NCBI GenBank assembly: GCA_938091935.1
Contig: CALKNV010000008.1
Location: forward strand, 22,911-86,910
Length of the DNA stretch: 64,000 nucleotides
DNA from: an uncultured Pseudomonadales bacterium
GTDB taxonomy: Bacteria > Pseudomonadota > Gammaproteobacteria > Pseudomonadales > Pseudohongiellaceae
Reading direction: 5' to 3'
Shown here one piece after another: positions 18,721-28,255 of the stretch (the stretch's first letter is position 1; every line of letters starts with the position of its first letter). The position numbers and the translations under genes were made by a program. The notes beneath the pieces are model-generated. The model ran no database searches and was not told the DNA's origin. It saw only the letters and a list, made by a program, of their open reading frames with translations.

Positions 18721-19980
18721 TCAGGCTTGCTGATAAACAGGATACCTGGCGCACAGAGCCAGAACTTTTTGCTTGACCTCGGCGATGACGGCCTTGTTAT
18801 CAAGGTCATCGAGCACGTCACACATCCAGCCGGTTAGCTCCGCACAATCGCTTTCAACGAAACCACGAGTGGTTATCGCTGGCGTGCCGATGCGCAGACC
18901 GCTGGTCACAAACGGTGGATTCGGGTCGTTAGGCACGGCGTTCTTATTGACCGTAATATTGGCTTCGTCCAGAGCCGCGTCCGCATCCTTGCCAGTGATA
19001 CCTTGACGGATCAGACTCAACAGAAACAGGTGATCATCAGTGCCGTTTGAAACAATGTCGTAGCCGCGATCCATAAAACCCTGGGCCATGACCCTGGCGT
19101 TCTTGACCACTTGCTTCTGATATTCCTTAAATTCAGGGCTCATGGCTTCTTTGAAGCAGACAGCCTTAGCCGCAATCACGTGCATCAAGGGTCCACCCTG
19201 ACTCTCGGGGAAGACGGAAAAATTCAGCTTCTTCTCCAGCTCAGGATTAGCGCGAGCCAAAATGATACCGCCGCGAGGACCGCGCAAGGTCTTGTGGGTT
19301 GTCGACGTGGTGACATCCGCGATATTGACCGGGCTTGGGTATACGCCAGCTGCAACCAGCCCGGAAACATGCGCCATGTCGACTACCAAATAGGCACCAA
19401 CACTGTCCGCAATGTCACGAAATTTCTGCCAGTCTACGATCCGTGAATAAGCTGAAAACCCACCCATAAGAATCCGGGGCTTATGCTCCTCGGCGAGCCT
19501 GGCTATCTGATCGTAGTCGATCTCTCCAGTGTCGTTATTGAGGCCGTACTGAACCGCATTGTAGATCCGCCCAGAGAAGCTGACGGTCGCTCCGTGAGTG
19601 AGGTGGCCGCCATCGGCAAGACTCATCCCCAGAACCGTGTCACCGGGCTTGGCCAATGCCATATACACGGCAGCATTGGCCTGGGAGCCGGAATGCGGCT
19701 GCACATTGGCATAATCGGCGCCGAATAACTCCTTGGCTCGGGCAATGGCCAATTCTTCAACAGTGTCCACGAATTCGCAGCCGCCATAGTAGCGCTTGCG
19801 AGGGTAACCTTCCGCGTACTTGTTTGTGAGTACTGAGCCCTGCACTTCCATGATGAAGGGGCTGGTGTGGTTTTCCGAAGCAATGAGTTCGATGTGCTGT
19901 TCCTGGCGGGATTTCTCAGCTTCGATTGCCGCACTGATTTCCGGATCAAATTCTGCGAGGCTGATATCGGTTCTAAACAT
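18721..19980 (-). CDS. glyA: Serine hydroxymethyltransferase
   Basis: PLP enzyme that converts serine and tetrahydrofolate to glycine and methylene-tetrahydrofolate. At 419 residues it is full length. The motifs [32 protein letters not shown], the PLP lysine region [17 protein letters not shown] (about 222-238) and [13 protein letters not shown] are complete. GGAGAATAG directly precedes the ATG. It is divergent from ettA across 258 bp and leads into nrdR. Confidence 0.97.
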   Translation of the reverse strand: MFRTDISLAEFDPEISAAIEAEKSRQEQHIELIASENHTSPFIMEVQGSVLTNKYAEGYPRKRYYGGCEFVDTVEELAIARAKELFGADYANVQPHSGSQANAAVYMALAKPGDTVLGMSLADGGHLTHGATVSFSGRIYNAVQYGLNNDTGEIDYDQIARLAEEHKPRILMGGFSAYSRIVDWQKFRDIADSVGAYLVVDMAHVSGLVAAGVYPSPVNIADVTTSTTHKTLRGPRGGIILARANPELEKKLNFSVFPESQGGPLMHVIAAKAVCFKEAMSPEFKEYQKQVVKNARVMAQGFMDRGYDIVSNGTDDHLFLLSLIRQGITGKDADAALDEANITVNKNAVPNDPNPPFVTSGLRIGTPAITTRGFVESDCAELTGWMCDVLDDLDNKAVIAEVKQKVLALCARYPVYQQA

Positions 19981-20238
19981 CTATTCTCCGTGTATTGCAG
20001 GGGTAAATCAGGCCGAAATTTTGAAGCCGTTATTCTAACCGAAGGCAGCCTTCAGAGCATCAAGATATTGGGTATGCCCTGTCAATATCTTGGGTTTTTG
20101 GCGGCAACTGCAGCGGCGGCGATAAGGCAGCGTTGCTGGATAGGCTGTGCCATAATAGCGCGCTTTTAATCGACCACCTGCAGCTCCTCTATTTTCGCCA
20201 CAGAGCAAGCTGCGGTAACCAACCCCGGAAGTTTTAGC

Positions 20239-21906
20239 ATGGCTCAATTTGTATACACCATGAACCGCGTCGGCAAGGTAGTCCCGCCCAAGCGCGAAAT
20301 CCTTAAAGATATATCCCTGTCCTTTTTCCCCGGCGCGAAGATTGGTGTGCTGGGTCTGAACGGCGCGGGAAAATCTACTCTGCTCCGCATCATGGCGGGC
20401 ATCGACACGGAAATTAATGGCGAGGCGCGGCCACAAGCGGGGATCAAGATCGGCTACCTGCCGCAAGAGCCCGAGCTGGATGAAGAACTTACAGTCCGGC
20501 AAAATGTAGAACAAGGCATCAAGGAAACCATCGATCTCATCAATGAGTTCAATGCGATCAGCGACAAGTTCGCGGAACCCATGGAAGAAGATGAGATGAA
20601 TACGCTGCTGGAACGTCAGGGCGCCCTGCAGAATGAAATTGACGCCGTCGATGGCTGGCAAATCGAACGCACCCTCGACATTGCCGCCAATGCTCTACGT
20701 CTGCCGGAGTGGGACGCCAAGGTGGCCAACCTATCAGGCGGAGAGAAGCGCCGGGTCGCCCTGTGCCGACTGCTGCTCTCCAAGCCGGATATGCTGTTGC
20801 TGGATGAACCCACCAACCACCTGGATGCCGAAAGCGTGGCCTGGCTGGAGCGCTTCCTGCAAGAATACCCGGGCACCGTCGTGGCTATCACCCACGATCG
20901 CTACTTCCTCGACAACGCCGCCGGGTGGATCCTGGAACTGGACCGCGGCCACGGCATTCCTTATGAAGGCAACTACAGCACCTGGCTGGAAGCGAAAGAA
21001 AAGCGCCTGGAGCTGGAAGAAAAGCAGGAGGCCGCGCGTGAGCGCACCATCAAGTCGGAGCTGGAGTGGGTGCGCGCCAACCCCAAGGGCCGCCAGTCCA
21101 AGAGCAAAGCGCGTATTGCGCGCTTTGAAGAGCTCAATTCCAAAGACTTCCAGAAGCGCAACGAAACTCAGGAGTTATACATTCCACCAGGTGAGCGTCT
21201 TGGTGACAAAGTTATCGAGGTGAATCACCTGTGCAAAGGCTTCGGCGATCGCGTGCTCATCGACGATCTCAGTTTCTCAGTGCCCAAGGGCAGCATCGTC
21301 GGCATCATCGGCGGCAACGGCGCAGGTAAAACTACCTTCCTCCGCATGTTGGTGGGGACGGAACAACCTGATAGCGGCAGCATAGAGTTGGGTGAGACCG
21401 TGAATCTCGCCTATGTTGATCAAAGCCGCGATGAACTAAATGGTGAGAATACTGTGTGGCAGGAATTGTCAGACGAGCAGGATATCCTGCACATTGGCAA
21501 CTACGAAATATCTTCCAGGGCCTACGCCAGCCGCTTCAATTTCAGGGGTGGTGACCAGCAAAAATTCGTCAAGGATTTATCCGGTGGTGAGCGCAACCGC
21601 CTGCATATGGCTAAGCTACTAAAGAAAGGTGGCAATGTGCTACTGCTGGACGAACCCACTAACGATCTCGACGTGGAGACGCTGCGAGCCCTGGAAGAAG
21701 GTATCCTGGCATTTCCTGGCTGCGCTATCGTGGTCTCGCACGACCGTTGGTTTCTCGACCGCATCTGCACCCATATTCTCGCTTTCGAAGGCGAAAGCCA
21801 GGTGGTGTGGCATGAAGGCAACTACACGGATTACGAAGCCGATCACAAGAAACGAGTCGGCGATACCCAGCCAACCCGCATCAAATACAAGAAATTGGAC
21901 GCCTGA
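20239..21906 (+). CDS. ettA: Energy-dependent translational throttle protein EttA (ABC-F)
   Basis: Soluble ABC-F ATPase that binds the ribosomal E site and couples translation to ATP/ADP ratio. Two ABC domains are present, with Walker A GLNGAGKST (about 36-44) and GGNGAGKTT (about 355-363), signatures LSGGEKRR and LSGGERNR, and DEPTNHLDAES / DEPTNDLDVET. The start MAQFVYTMNRVGKVVPPKRE and 555 residues match EttA rather than Uup or YheS. The stop abuts the convergent gene at 21907 with no intervening base. Confidence 0.96.
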   Translation: MAQFVYTMNRVGKVVPPKREILKDISLSFFPGAKIGVLGLNGAGKSTLLRIMAGIDTEINGEARPQAGIKIGYLPQEPELDEELTVRQNVEQGIKETIDLINEFNAISDKFAEPMEEDEMNTLLERQGALQNEIDAVDGWQIERTLDIAANALRLPEWDAKVANLSGGEKRRVALCRLLLSKPDMLLLDEPTNHLDAESVAWLERFLQEYPGTVVAITHDRYFLDNAAGWILELDRGHGIPYEGNYSTWLEAKEKRLELEEKQEAARERTIKSELEWVRANPKGRQSKSKARIARFEELNSKDFQKRNETQELYIPPGERLGDKVIEVNHLCKGFGDRVLIDDLSFSVPKGSIVGIIGGNGAGKTTFLRMLVGTEQPDSGSIELGETVNLAYVDQSRDELNGENTVWQELSDEQDILHIGNYEISSRAYASRFNFRGGDQQKFVKDLSGGERNRLHMAKLLKKGGNVLLLDEPTNDLDVETLRALEEGILAFPGCAIVVSHDRWFLDRICTHILAFEGESQVVWHEGNYTDYEADHKKRVGDTQPTRIKYKKLDA

Positions 21907-22641
21907 CTAGAGGCCAAGCTCCTTCTTCATTTTGGCAATGCGTGCGCGTCGCTCCGTTGCACTCAGCGGACGCTCGGTTCTCTCGGGCAGGGCCTCGGGC
22001 ACGGGCAGGTTTAGATCTTCGCCGTGCATCACGCGCCGGCACAGTTCGCCGTAGTGGTATTCAAAGCGTGGAAAGGCGACCGCCTCGGCCTCATTAGCCA
22101 GGGTGTACCATCCAGTTGCCTGCCCAGCCAGGTAGACAGCCGGGTGGCTCCAGCGCTGCTCCCGTTTCGGGGAAGGCGCTGAACAAGCCTCGACATAGGC
22201 AGCGCGTGGTGCAGTCAAGCCAAACAGGTCGAAGCCCTCCTCACAGGCTCTGACCACTGCAGCAATTGAGGGCAAATAGTCCTGGCTACGAATCACCTTC
22301 TTGGCGGCCTTAACGATCTGTGTCGGCAGATAATTTTCCAGCGAGCTTAACCAGTACTTTTTCGCTATCGCCAGGCTCTCTGCGTTGGCAAACGCCTTGT
22401 GGTACTGGTTATGGTAGGCGAACTCAAATTCAGCAAAGATTTGATTAATGGCATCCACGTGGTCAGGCGCTGACTCGGACTGGTAGCCGTCTGCAGGTTC
22501 TGCCACTGCCTCAACGGGTTGATTCCCGCTACGCGATTCAGTCGGCCCAGCTTCGATCAGCGATGCGCTCGAACTTTTCTCTAATTTTTTGCTGGTTCGA
22601 TCCAGCAAGGGTTTTATCTTCTCCATATACGGTCTCGTCAT
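21907..22641 (-). CDS. Phage-replication-P-like protein (possible helicase loader)
   Basis: Protein of 244 residues resembling the lambda replication protein P family (helicase loader). The middle part (about 65-160) has INQIFAEFEFAYHNQYHKAF, then KYWLSSLENYLPTQIVKAA and YLPSIAAVVRACEEG, which is the typical layout, with a charged C-terminal tail RRARIAKMKKELGL. The first 60 residues are low complexity. It starts 104 nt inside the end of the triple-DnaT gene, in another frame, with AGGT before its ATG. It probably works with that gene in DNA replication or restart; the assignment is moderate. Confidence 0.65.
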   Translation of the reverse strand: MTRPYMEKIKPLLDRTSKKLEKSSSASLIEAGPTESRSGNQPVEAVAEPADGYQSESAPDHVDAINQIFAEFEFAYHNQYHKAFANAESLAIAKKYWLSSLENYLPTQIVKAAKKVIRSQDYLPSIAAVVRACEEGFDLFGLTAPRAAYVEACSAPSPKREQRWSHPAVYLAGQATGWYTLANEAEAVAFPRFEYHYGELCRRVMHGEDLNLPVPEALPERTERPLSATERRARIAKMKKELGL

Positions 22642-23764
22642 TGCCGACCTGCTTAAGGCGGCGGGCCCAATCCTGTTTTATGAACTGCAAAAAGACTGTA
22701 TTCCAGGAGGCTTTCGCCTGGCCGCTGTCTTTCCAGTACATCACGAACTCGGGCACTCTGCTACGGGCATATTCCTCGTCAATTTCAGCGAGCTGTAAAA
22801 TTTCAAAACAATCGGCACTCGGCTGCCAGCCGTCCAGAATAGGCCTGGGCGTATCATCGCGTCCAAACGATGCAGTGTATTTCGCCCACTGGCGTCTGAT
22901 GTGTTCAATAAACTTCGTATTCCAGGCACCATGAACGACACCGCGCTCACGCCAGTACAAAACAAATTCTGCAACCGCATCCTCAATAAAGCTGCCGCTG
23001 ATTCCCGCGTTCTCCAGAATTTCCAGCGCATCCAGGCTGGGTTGCCACTGTGGTGACATGGTGCTGGCTAGTTCATGGGCACCCTTACGGGTTTGCTCAT
23101 GCCGCCATTCTTTCAATACATGTTTGTAAAACGCATTACCCCAGGAAAACCTGGCCTGCCCGCGGTCGCGCCAGTAGCTCACAAACTCAGACACCAGGCT
23201 ATGAATAAATTCGTCAGGAATAGCGTGCTGTTTGGCGAGGCGAATCCAATTGGCATCAGGCTGCCAGTCAACCGGGATAAGATGGGCTGAGTTCCTCGAC
23301 TCAGGAATAGCAGCTGCCCCCTGAATTCCTGGATCGGTAATTGGGTTAGATTGGGCGCTGGGACGGTCGGGAACTGGCATTCTGGTGGGCTGCGGTTGCG
23401 CCTGCTTCGATACAGAATTTGTTAGAACAGAATTTGAGACGGGCTGCTCGTCGATGGCTATCCAGCTCGCTGCCTTTTCTCGAGCGCCCTGTGTACTCCG
23501 GGAGCGCTCCAGTCTAATGATGCCGAGATTCTCCAGGCTTGACCTGATTTGCTGACATTCAGTAAGAGACCAGAACGGAAAAAGCCCAGACAGCTCACTG
23601 TCCTCCAGGAGCAGCCAACGCAGGGATGAATCCGTTGCTCGCTGTTGTCCACGATGCTTGATCAACTCGGCAAGGGACTGCAACATGACAGCCTCGGCGA
23701 GGCCGATAGTGGCAGCAAGCGTTGGCGACACAACGATGGGCTGTTCAGGAACCAGGTTAGACAC
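22538..23764 (-). CDS. Protein with winged-helix-like N-terminus and three DnaT-type repeats
   Basis: A 408-residue protein. Residues about 10-105 resemble the winged-helix N-terminus of phage O/DnaT-like replication proteins. A proline/serine linker (about 106-165) is followed by three repeats of about 57 residues at 167-224, 240-296 and 313-370, each starting WQP and containing EFVxYWRxxGxxxxxWNxxF and a W three residues from the end. This is the single-stranded-DNA-binding DnaT C-terminal domain pattern, normally present once. The start is a GTG at 23764. Together with the downstream lambda-P-like gene this looks like a primosome-type pair; role inferred. Confidence 0.7.
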   Translation of the reverse strand: MSNLVPEQPIVVSPTLAATIGLAEAVMLQSLAELIKHRGQQRATDSSLRWLLLEDSELSGLFPFWSLTECQQIRSSLENLGIIRLERSRSTQGAREKAASWIAIDEQPVSNSVLTNSVSKQAQPQPTRMPVPDRPSAQSNPITDPGIQGAAAIPESRNSAHLIPVDWQPDANWIRLAKQHAIPDEFIHSLVSEFVSYWRDRGQARFSWGNAFYKHVLKEWRHEQTRKGAHELASTMSPQWQPSLDALEILENAGISGSFIEDAVAEFVLYWRERGVVHGAWNTKFIEHIRRQWAKYTASFGRDDTPRPILDGWQPSADCFEILQLAEIDEEYARSRVPEFVMYWKDSGQAKASWNTVFLQFIKQDWARRLKQVGNDETVYGEDKTLAGSNQQKIREKFERIADRSWAD

Positions 23765-23952
23765 GTTAAGACTCAGCGAGCAGCGGGCAACGCGACCAAT
23801 CCAGTTAAAAAGTGCGTGTGTGATTGGTTACGCTTTCAGATTTTGATGGATGCTAACACAGCCGTAACTGACATCCCTACCGCTTCATTGAACCTGACCA
23901 AGCTAGCGCTGTAACATCACTCCATCAACAGCTCGTCAACGACTAACCCAAC

Positions 23953-24864
23953 GTGAATCCACAGCTTATTCAAGATTTTCTCCACGCCGAGCAGCTGCCC
24001 CATGCTTATGGCGAAGACGCTGAGCACTGGTTTGTTCCGCTGGCGGCTGAACTAATCGAGCGCTGTAACAGCGACGCTAGCGAACCGCTTTTTATCGGCA
24101 TTAATGGCGCCCAGGGCACCGGCAAGTCAACGCTGTCGAGGTTCCTGTCCCATTATTGCCGGGAAGCTGGTGTGCGAGTCGTTGAGCTCTCGATAGACGA
24201 TTTTTACTTGTCCAAAGCTGCCAGACAAATCCTCGCCAGGGAGGTCCATCCCCTGTTAGCGACTCGGGGTGTACCAGGTACCCATGACACCAGGGCATTG
24301 CATGAATGCCTGGGTCGACTGCTGAACTCAGAGATGACTGAGGCTGCTTCTATTCCCCGCTTCGACAAGGCTACCGACAACCCAGCGCCCAAACAGCATT
24401 GGCCACTCGTGAATGGGACAGTAGATCTGGTGATCCTGGAAGGATGGTTTATTGGAGTGGGCCCTGAAGCCGAGGGCAACTTGTCCGAGCCCATCAATGA
24501 ACTGGAAGCCCAGTCAGATCCGGAGGGCAGCTGGCGGCGCTACGTGAATACAGCCCTGGCCACTGACTATGTCCCACTTTTTTCCCGCATTGACATCATG
24601 ATGATGCTGCAAGCACCCTCGTTTGAGCAGGTCTATGCCTGGCGTGGGTTACAGGAAGAGAAGCTTAAGCAAAGTCGACAGGAGTCTGGAGGGTCGGACC
24701 TATCAGGCATCATGGGCACCGAGCAACTCAGCCGTTTCATTCAGCATTTCGAGCGACTGACCCGACATGGTCTGGCAACCTTGCCAGCCAGCGCTGACTT
24801 CGTCTTCAAGCTGGATCAAGATCACCGGATAGTCGCTCAACTCGCCAGGCCAGGCGCGACTTAA
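23953..24864 (+). CDS. P-loop kinase, D-glycerate 3-kinase-like
   Basis: Kinase of 303 residues in the family of plant glycerate kinase GLYK and yeast Tda10. Walker A is GAQGTGKST (52-60), followed by the SIDDFYLSK motif (about 81-89), HPLLATRGVPGTHD (about 99-112) and DLVILEGWFIGVGP (about 157-170); the substrate of close bacterial relatives is not settled. The start is a GTG. Convergent with the metal permease 14 nt downstream. Confidence 0.8.
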   Translation: MNPQLIQDFLHAEQLPHAYGEDAEHWFVPLAAELIERCNSDASEPLFIGINGAQGTGKSTLSRFLSHYCREAGVRVVELSIDDFYLSKAARQILAREVHPLLATRGVPGTHDTRALHECLGRLLNSEMTEAASIPRFDKATDNPAPKQHWPLVNGTVDLVILEGWFIGVGPEAEGNLSEPINELEAQSDPEGSWRRYVNTALATDYVPLFSRIDIMMMLQAPSFEQVYAWRGLQEEKLKQSRQESGGSDLSGIMGTEQLSRFIQHFERLTRHGLATLPASADFVFKLDQDHRIVAQLARPGAT

Positions 24865-24878
24865 GCGCAATGTTTGCC

Positions 24879-25952
24879 TCAGTTTTGCTCTATCGCCTGG
24901 GACTCTGCGGACTGTCCCAGATTGCCACTATTCATGAAAAGGGGCTGGACCCAAACCCGCGCTATCAGCCCGACCAACACAATGGCAGCAAGCTGACGCC
25001 AGAGCGGATAACCGTCACCGTGTTCGGCCATGGACAGCTGTAAGGGCCAGGCAAAGGCATCATAGGCAGCGTTCAGCAGCAGACCAGCTGCGATCGCCGT
25101 GCCAATGACAGCGACCAAATACGCACCCAGGGACTTCAATCCCAGCTGCTCCTTGATTACACCCATAGTTGCCAGGTTCGTGGCAGGGCCGGTGAGCATA
25201 AACACCAGGGCCGCCCCAGGGGAGATACCAGCAAACAACAGACTGGCGGCGACGGGAGTCGAGGCAGTAGCGCAGATGTACATGGGCAGACCCACGATTA
25301 CCATGATAATCATCGCCATTACGCCATCGCCCCACTGCAGGAAAAACGATTGGGGCACCAGAGCCGTAATCACTGCTGCGGCCACCAGGCCAATCGCCAG
25401 CCACTTTGCCGTATCAGAGATCATACGGCCATATCCGTACTGCACCGCTGACACGAGGCGTTTGTTCAAGGCAGGTGCTTCCTCCACACCAGCCGACTTC
25501 TTGCTGCAGCAACTGCCGCAAGTCGCCTCGACCTCATCAACATGCTCGTCTTCTTTGTCAAAGGCATTCACCAGGATACCGGCAACGATTGCGCTAGTGA
25601 GTGCCCCGATTGGTCGCGCCAAGGCGAAAATAGGACCCAGCACCGCGTAGGAAAAAGATATTGAATCGACACCAGTCTCTGGCGTCGCCACCAAGAAGGA
25701 AGACGTGGCACCTTTTGATGCACCGGCCTTACGAATCGCCAGTGCTGTTGGAATGACTCCACATGAGCACAGGGGAAGCGGGGCGCCAATAAAGGCCCCT
25801 TTCACGATTGATACGAGCCCGGGCTTGGCAAGCTGCTTCTCGACCCAACTGCTGGGGATTACTTGCTTTATGATGCCCGCCAATAAATAACCCATGAGTA
25901 GCCATGGGGCACTCTCAATCACCAGATTCCAAAAGATGCTTAACAGGTCCAT
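24879..25952 (-). CDS. SO_0444-type Cu/Zn efflux permease (DUF318)
   Basis: Inner-membrane permease, 357 residues, about eight to ten helices. The DUF318 signature APLPLCSCGVIPTA is at 57-70, and a cytoplasmic loop at about 133-160 holds DKEDEHVDE and CGSCCSKK, a likely metal-binding patch. The AxxxPVAASLLFAGISPG motif returns in the second half. The start overlaps the stop of the regulator gene by one base (TAATG), so they are one operon. The ZntR-like regulator next to it argues for export of zinc or a similar metal; the direction of transport is inferred. Confidence 0.8.
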   Translation of the reverse strand: MDLLSIFWNLVIESAPWLLMGYLLAGIIKQVIPSSWVEKQLAKPGLVSIVKGAFIGAPLPLCSCGVIPTALAIRKAGASKGATSSFLVATPETGVDSISFSYAVLGPIFALARPIGALTSAIVAGILVNAFDKEDEHVDEVEATCGSCCSKKSAGVEEAPALNKRLVSAVQYGYGRMISDTAKWLAIGLVAAAVITALVPQSFFLQWGDGVMAMIIMVIVGLPMYICATASTPVAASLLFAGISPGAALVFMLTGPATNLATMGVIKEQLGLKSLGAYLVAVIGTAIAAGLLLNAAYDAFAWPLQLSMAEHGDGYPLWRQLAAIVLVGLIARVWVQPLFMNSGNLGQSAESQAIEQN

Positions 25953-26380
25953 TAACTGGCCCTCCTTGTAACGGTCACATCGCCCCCATCCAAGGCTTCA
26001 ATGATGGAGCAATGGGTGGCATTTTCCGGCCCGCCGCAACAGCTCTCCAGCAGGCGTTCCAGGGTCTGCTGCATGGCCTGCAATTCGGAAAGGCGCTCGT
26101 TGACCTCATCCAGCTTGTTCTGGGTAATATCAGTCACTTCCTGACAGCTGTGGCTCTGTTTATCCAGCCGAATAGAAAGCAACACACCAATGTCATCCAG
26201 AGAGAAGCCAATATTGCGCGCGGATTTAACAAATTCCGCCCGCTTGACGTCAGCATCACTGTAATAGCGATAGCCGGAGTCACTGCGCTTACTCGCCTCG
26301 ATCAGTCCATGCTTCTCATAGAAGCGGATAGTATGAGCGGACAGGCCGGTCAGGGCCGCCAGTTCGCTGATTTTCAGCAT
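25952..26380 (-). CDS. MerR-family metal-responsive regulator (ZntR-like)
   Basis: Dimeric activator of 142 residues: N-terminal winged helix (MLKISELAALTGLSAHTIRFYEKHGLI), long dimer helix, and a C-terminal metal loop. Cys79, Cys114, Cys115 and Cys124 fall at the same residue numbers as the zinc ligands of E. coli ZntR, but position 119 is Glu instead of His, with His at 123 instead. The open frame begins at 26449, but the promoter lies in that part, and AAGGA precedes the ATG at 26380. It most likely activates its own operon with the permease. Confidence 0.88.
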   Translation of the reverse strand: MLKISELAALTGLSAHTIRFYEKHGLIEASKRSDSGYRYYSDADVKRAEFVKSARNIGFSLDDIGVLLSIRLDKQSHSCQEVTDITQNKLDEVNERLSELQAMQQTLERLLESCCGGPENATHCSIIEALDGGDVTVTRRAS

Positions 26381-26418
26381 ATTCACCGTTCCTTCGCGAA
26401 AAACTACAATTGCGGCAA

Positions 26419-26449
26419 AGTATAAACTTAGAGTTAACTCTAAGGTCAA
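26419..26449 (-). promoter_or_regulatory. MerR-type promoter/operator of the metal-efflux operon
   Basis: On the minus strand, -35 TTGACC (26444-26449) and -10 TATACT (26419-26424) are separated by 19 bp, the over-long spacing typical of MerR-activated promoters. The spacer holds the perfect 18-bp palindrome CTTAGAGTTAACTCTAAG (26427-26444). The transcript would start about 30 nt before the regulator ATG. Confidence 0.9.
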
Positions 26450-26508
26450 CCACGGTTTTTCAGATTTCGCGGTCCATGGGTCGGTAATTTAGTGCCAGTT
26501 CAGCGAGT

Positions 26509-27183
26509 CTAAGGCGCAGCGCCCAGGGTACGACTTATCCACGCCCCTATATCAACGATCTCCTGGGGACATACCGCGTGCTCCATGGTGTACACAAAAT
26601 ACTCGGGGTTAAATCCGAGATTCTGGAGGGTAGCCACGCTCTTACGACCCAGCGCTTCCGTTACCACCGGGTCCAGACTGCCATGGCCGATCATGATAGG
26701 CAGAGTATTCTGAATTGGGTTGATCTCTATGCTGTCGGCGGTGGCGAAATAAGTGGACAGCGCCATGATTCCCGCAAGAGTTTTGGGATAAGTGAGCGCC
26801 GCTTCAAAGCTCACCGCCCCTCCCTGGGAAAACCCTGCCACGATAATGCGCTCACTGGGCACTCCCCGCTCTATCTCCCGGTCAATCAGGTCGTGGACCC
26901 AGCTAGCAGACTGCTTCAGCTGATCCGTATCAACATGACGATCCACGTCCAGTTGCTTGATGTCATACCAAGCGGGCATCACAAAGCCGTTATTGATGGT
27001 CACCGGTATGGATGGCGCGTGGGGAAAAACAAAGCGGACACCGAGCCCGGCCGGTAGATCCAGTTGCGGCACGATAGGCGCAAAGTCATTGCCATCCGCT
27101 CCCAGGCCATGCAGCCAGATGATGGCAGCATTTATCGACTCTCCCTTTGGATACTCAATCTCTACGGCTGGTAGATATTCCAT
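26509..27183 (-). CDS. Carboxylesterase / acyl-protein thioesterase-like hydrolase
   Basis: Alpha/beta hydrolase of 224 residues in the phospholipase/carboxylesterase family. The catalytic triad is visible as Ser119 (GFSQGG), Asp171 (GSLDPVV) and His202 (MEHAVCPQE); the oxyanion region is HGLGADGNDF (25-34). No signal peptide, so probably cytoplasmic. The natural substrate (short acyl esters or thioesters) cannot be read from the sequence. GAGGAGAGGC precedes the ATG. Confidence 0.9.
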   Translation of the reverse strand: MEYLPAVEIEYPKGESINAAIIWLHGLGADGNDFAPIVPQLDLPAGLGVRFVFPHAPSIPVTINNGFVMPAWYDIKQLDVDRHVDTDQLKQSASWVHDLIDREIERGVPSERIIVAGFSQGGAVSFEAALTYPKTLAGIMALSTYFATADSIEINPIQNTLPIMIGHGSLDPVVTEALGRKSVATLQNLGFNPEYFVYTMEHAVCPQEIVDIGAWISRTLGAAP

Positions 27184-27224
27184 TGCCTCTCCTCATCATG
27201 TTTTTGCACTCACGAATTTACCAG

Positions 27225-28052
27225 TCACACCGCGTCAGCCAGCATGCGCACTTCGCGCTGGGGGAACGGAATCGCGATATTGTTGGCTGTCAGCGCATCC
27301 TGCAGTTTCTGGTTACAGCTGAACTTAACCTCATAAAACTTCTCGGTTCGCACCCAGCAGCGAATGCCAATGTTGATGGCGCTGTCACCAAAACCATCAA
27401 TGCCAACCTGCACGGCTCTCGATTGGCTGAGCCCTTCGACATCGCTCAGGGCAGCGCGAATGATTTCAATGGCCGCTGCAGTGTCACTTTGATAGGCAAT
27501 GCCTACCGACAACTCGAGCACGGTATCGCATTGGGAGTTGTGAATGATCTCTCCGATGATATGACGATTGGGAATAGTGATCATTTCCTCATCTTCGTTG
27601 GTGAGCACCGTAAAGGCCAGGGTGACCTCTTTCACAACGCCCCACACACCCCGCACCCGAATGGTGTCGCCCACAACGAAGGGTCGCGTCAGGATGATGC
27701 TGAGACCGGCACCATAATTGGAGAGCAGGCCCTGAATGGCCAAACCAGCGCCAAGACCGAGAGCACCGATTGCGGCGAGGAATGGGGTAACCTGGATGCC
27801 CAGCTTCGGCAGTGCAATCATGACCGCAGCTGCGATGATGGCAATGCGTGCACAGTTGGCAAAGAAACGACTTAGGGTCACATCAATGCCTTTCTTGTCG
27901 GCAACGCCATAGACCATATCAGACAGTTTTCTGCCCAGCATGACGCCAAGCGCCATGACGACTACGGCCCCCAGAATTTGAAAACTATAGGTCACCAGGT
28001 AGGCGGTGATCATGTTATAGATTTCGGTGACTTGTTCGATTTCCTGATCCAT
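27225..28052 (-). CDS. Small-conductance mechanosensitive channel (MscS family)
   Basis: Homo-heptameric osmotic safety valve in the inner membrane. At 275 residues it has the basic MscS size: helices at about 20-45, 60-80 and the pore helix around LAAIGALGLGAGLAIQGLLSN (about 92-112, with the Gly/Ala packing), then the beta domain PFVVGDTIRVRGVWGVVKEV and TIPNRHIIGEIIHN. The open frame starts at 28160, but the ATG at 28052 gives the normal N-terminus. Confidence 0.92.
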   Translation of the reverse strand: MDQEIEQVTEIYNMITAYLVTYSFQILGAVVVMALGVMLGRKLSDMVYGVADKKGIDVTLSRFFANCARIAIIAAAVMIALPKLGIQVTPFLAAIGALGLGAGLAIQGLLSNYGAGLSIILTRPFVVGDTIRVRGVWGVVKEVTLAFTVLTNEDEEMITIPNRHIIGEIIHNSQCDTVLELSVGIAYQSDTAAAIEIIRAALSDVEGLSQSRAVQVGIDGFGDSAINIGIRCWVRTEKFYEVKFSCNQKLQDALTANNIAIPFPQREVRMLADAV

Positions 28053-28255
28053 TGCAATGACTCTATTCTGAATGCGAAATTGTTGCGGGAATGCGATATC
28101 TTGACGGTATTGTCCCATCTCTCTCTGCTTTGGCAAAACCCCAATTGACCAGACTTTCAAATTGCCGGGTTTCCCCAGAATCAGCTGATCTTCGGTCCAA
28201 TTGACGCGGCCGAGGCATTTGCAGTTAGTCGTTGAGCTGCATTACCATGACAGTC

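Noticed and set aside
20633..21223. 196-residue plus-strand open frame in the ettA gene
   Set aside because: Alternative frame of a strongly conserved ABC-F protein, with Trp/Ser/Arg-rich composition.
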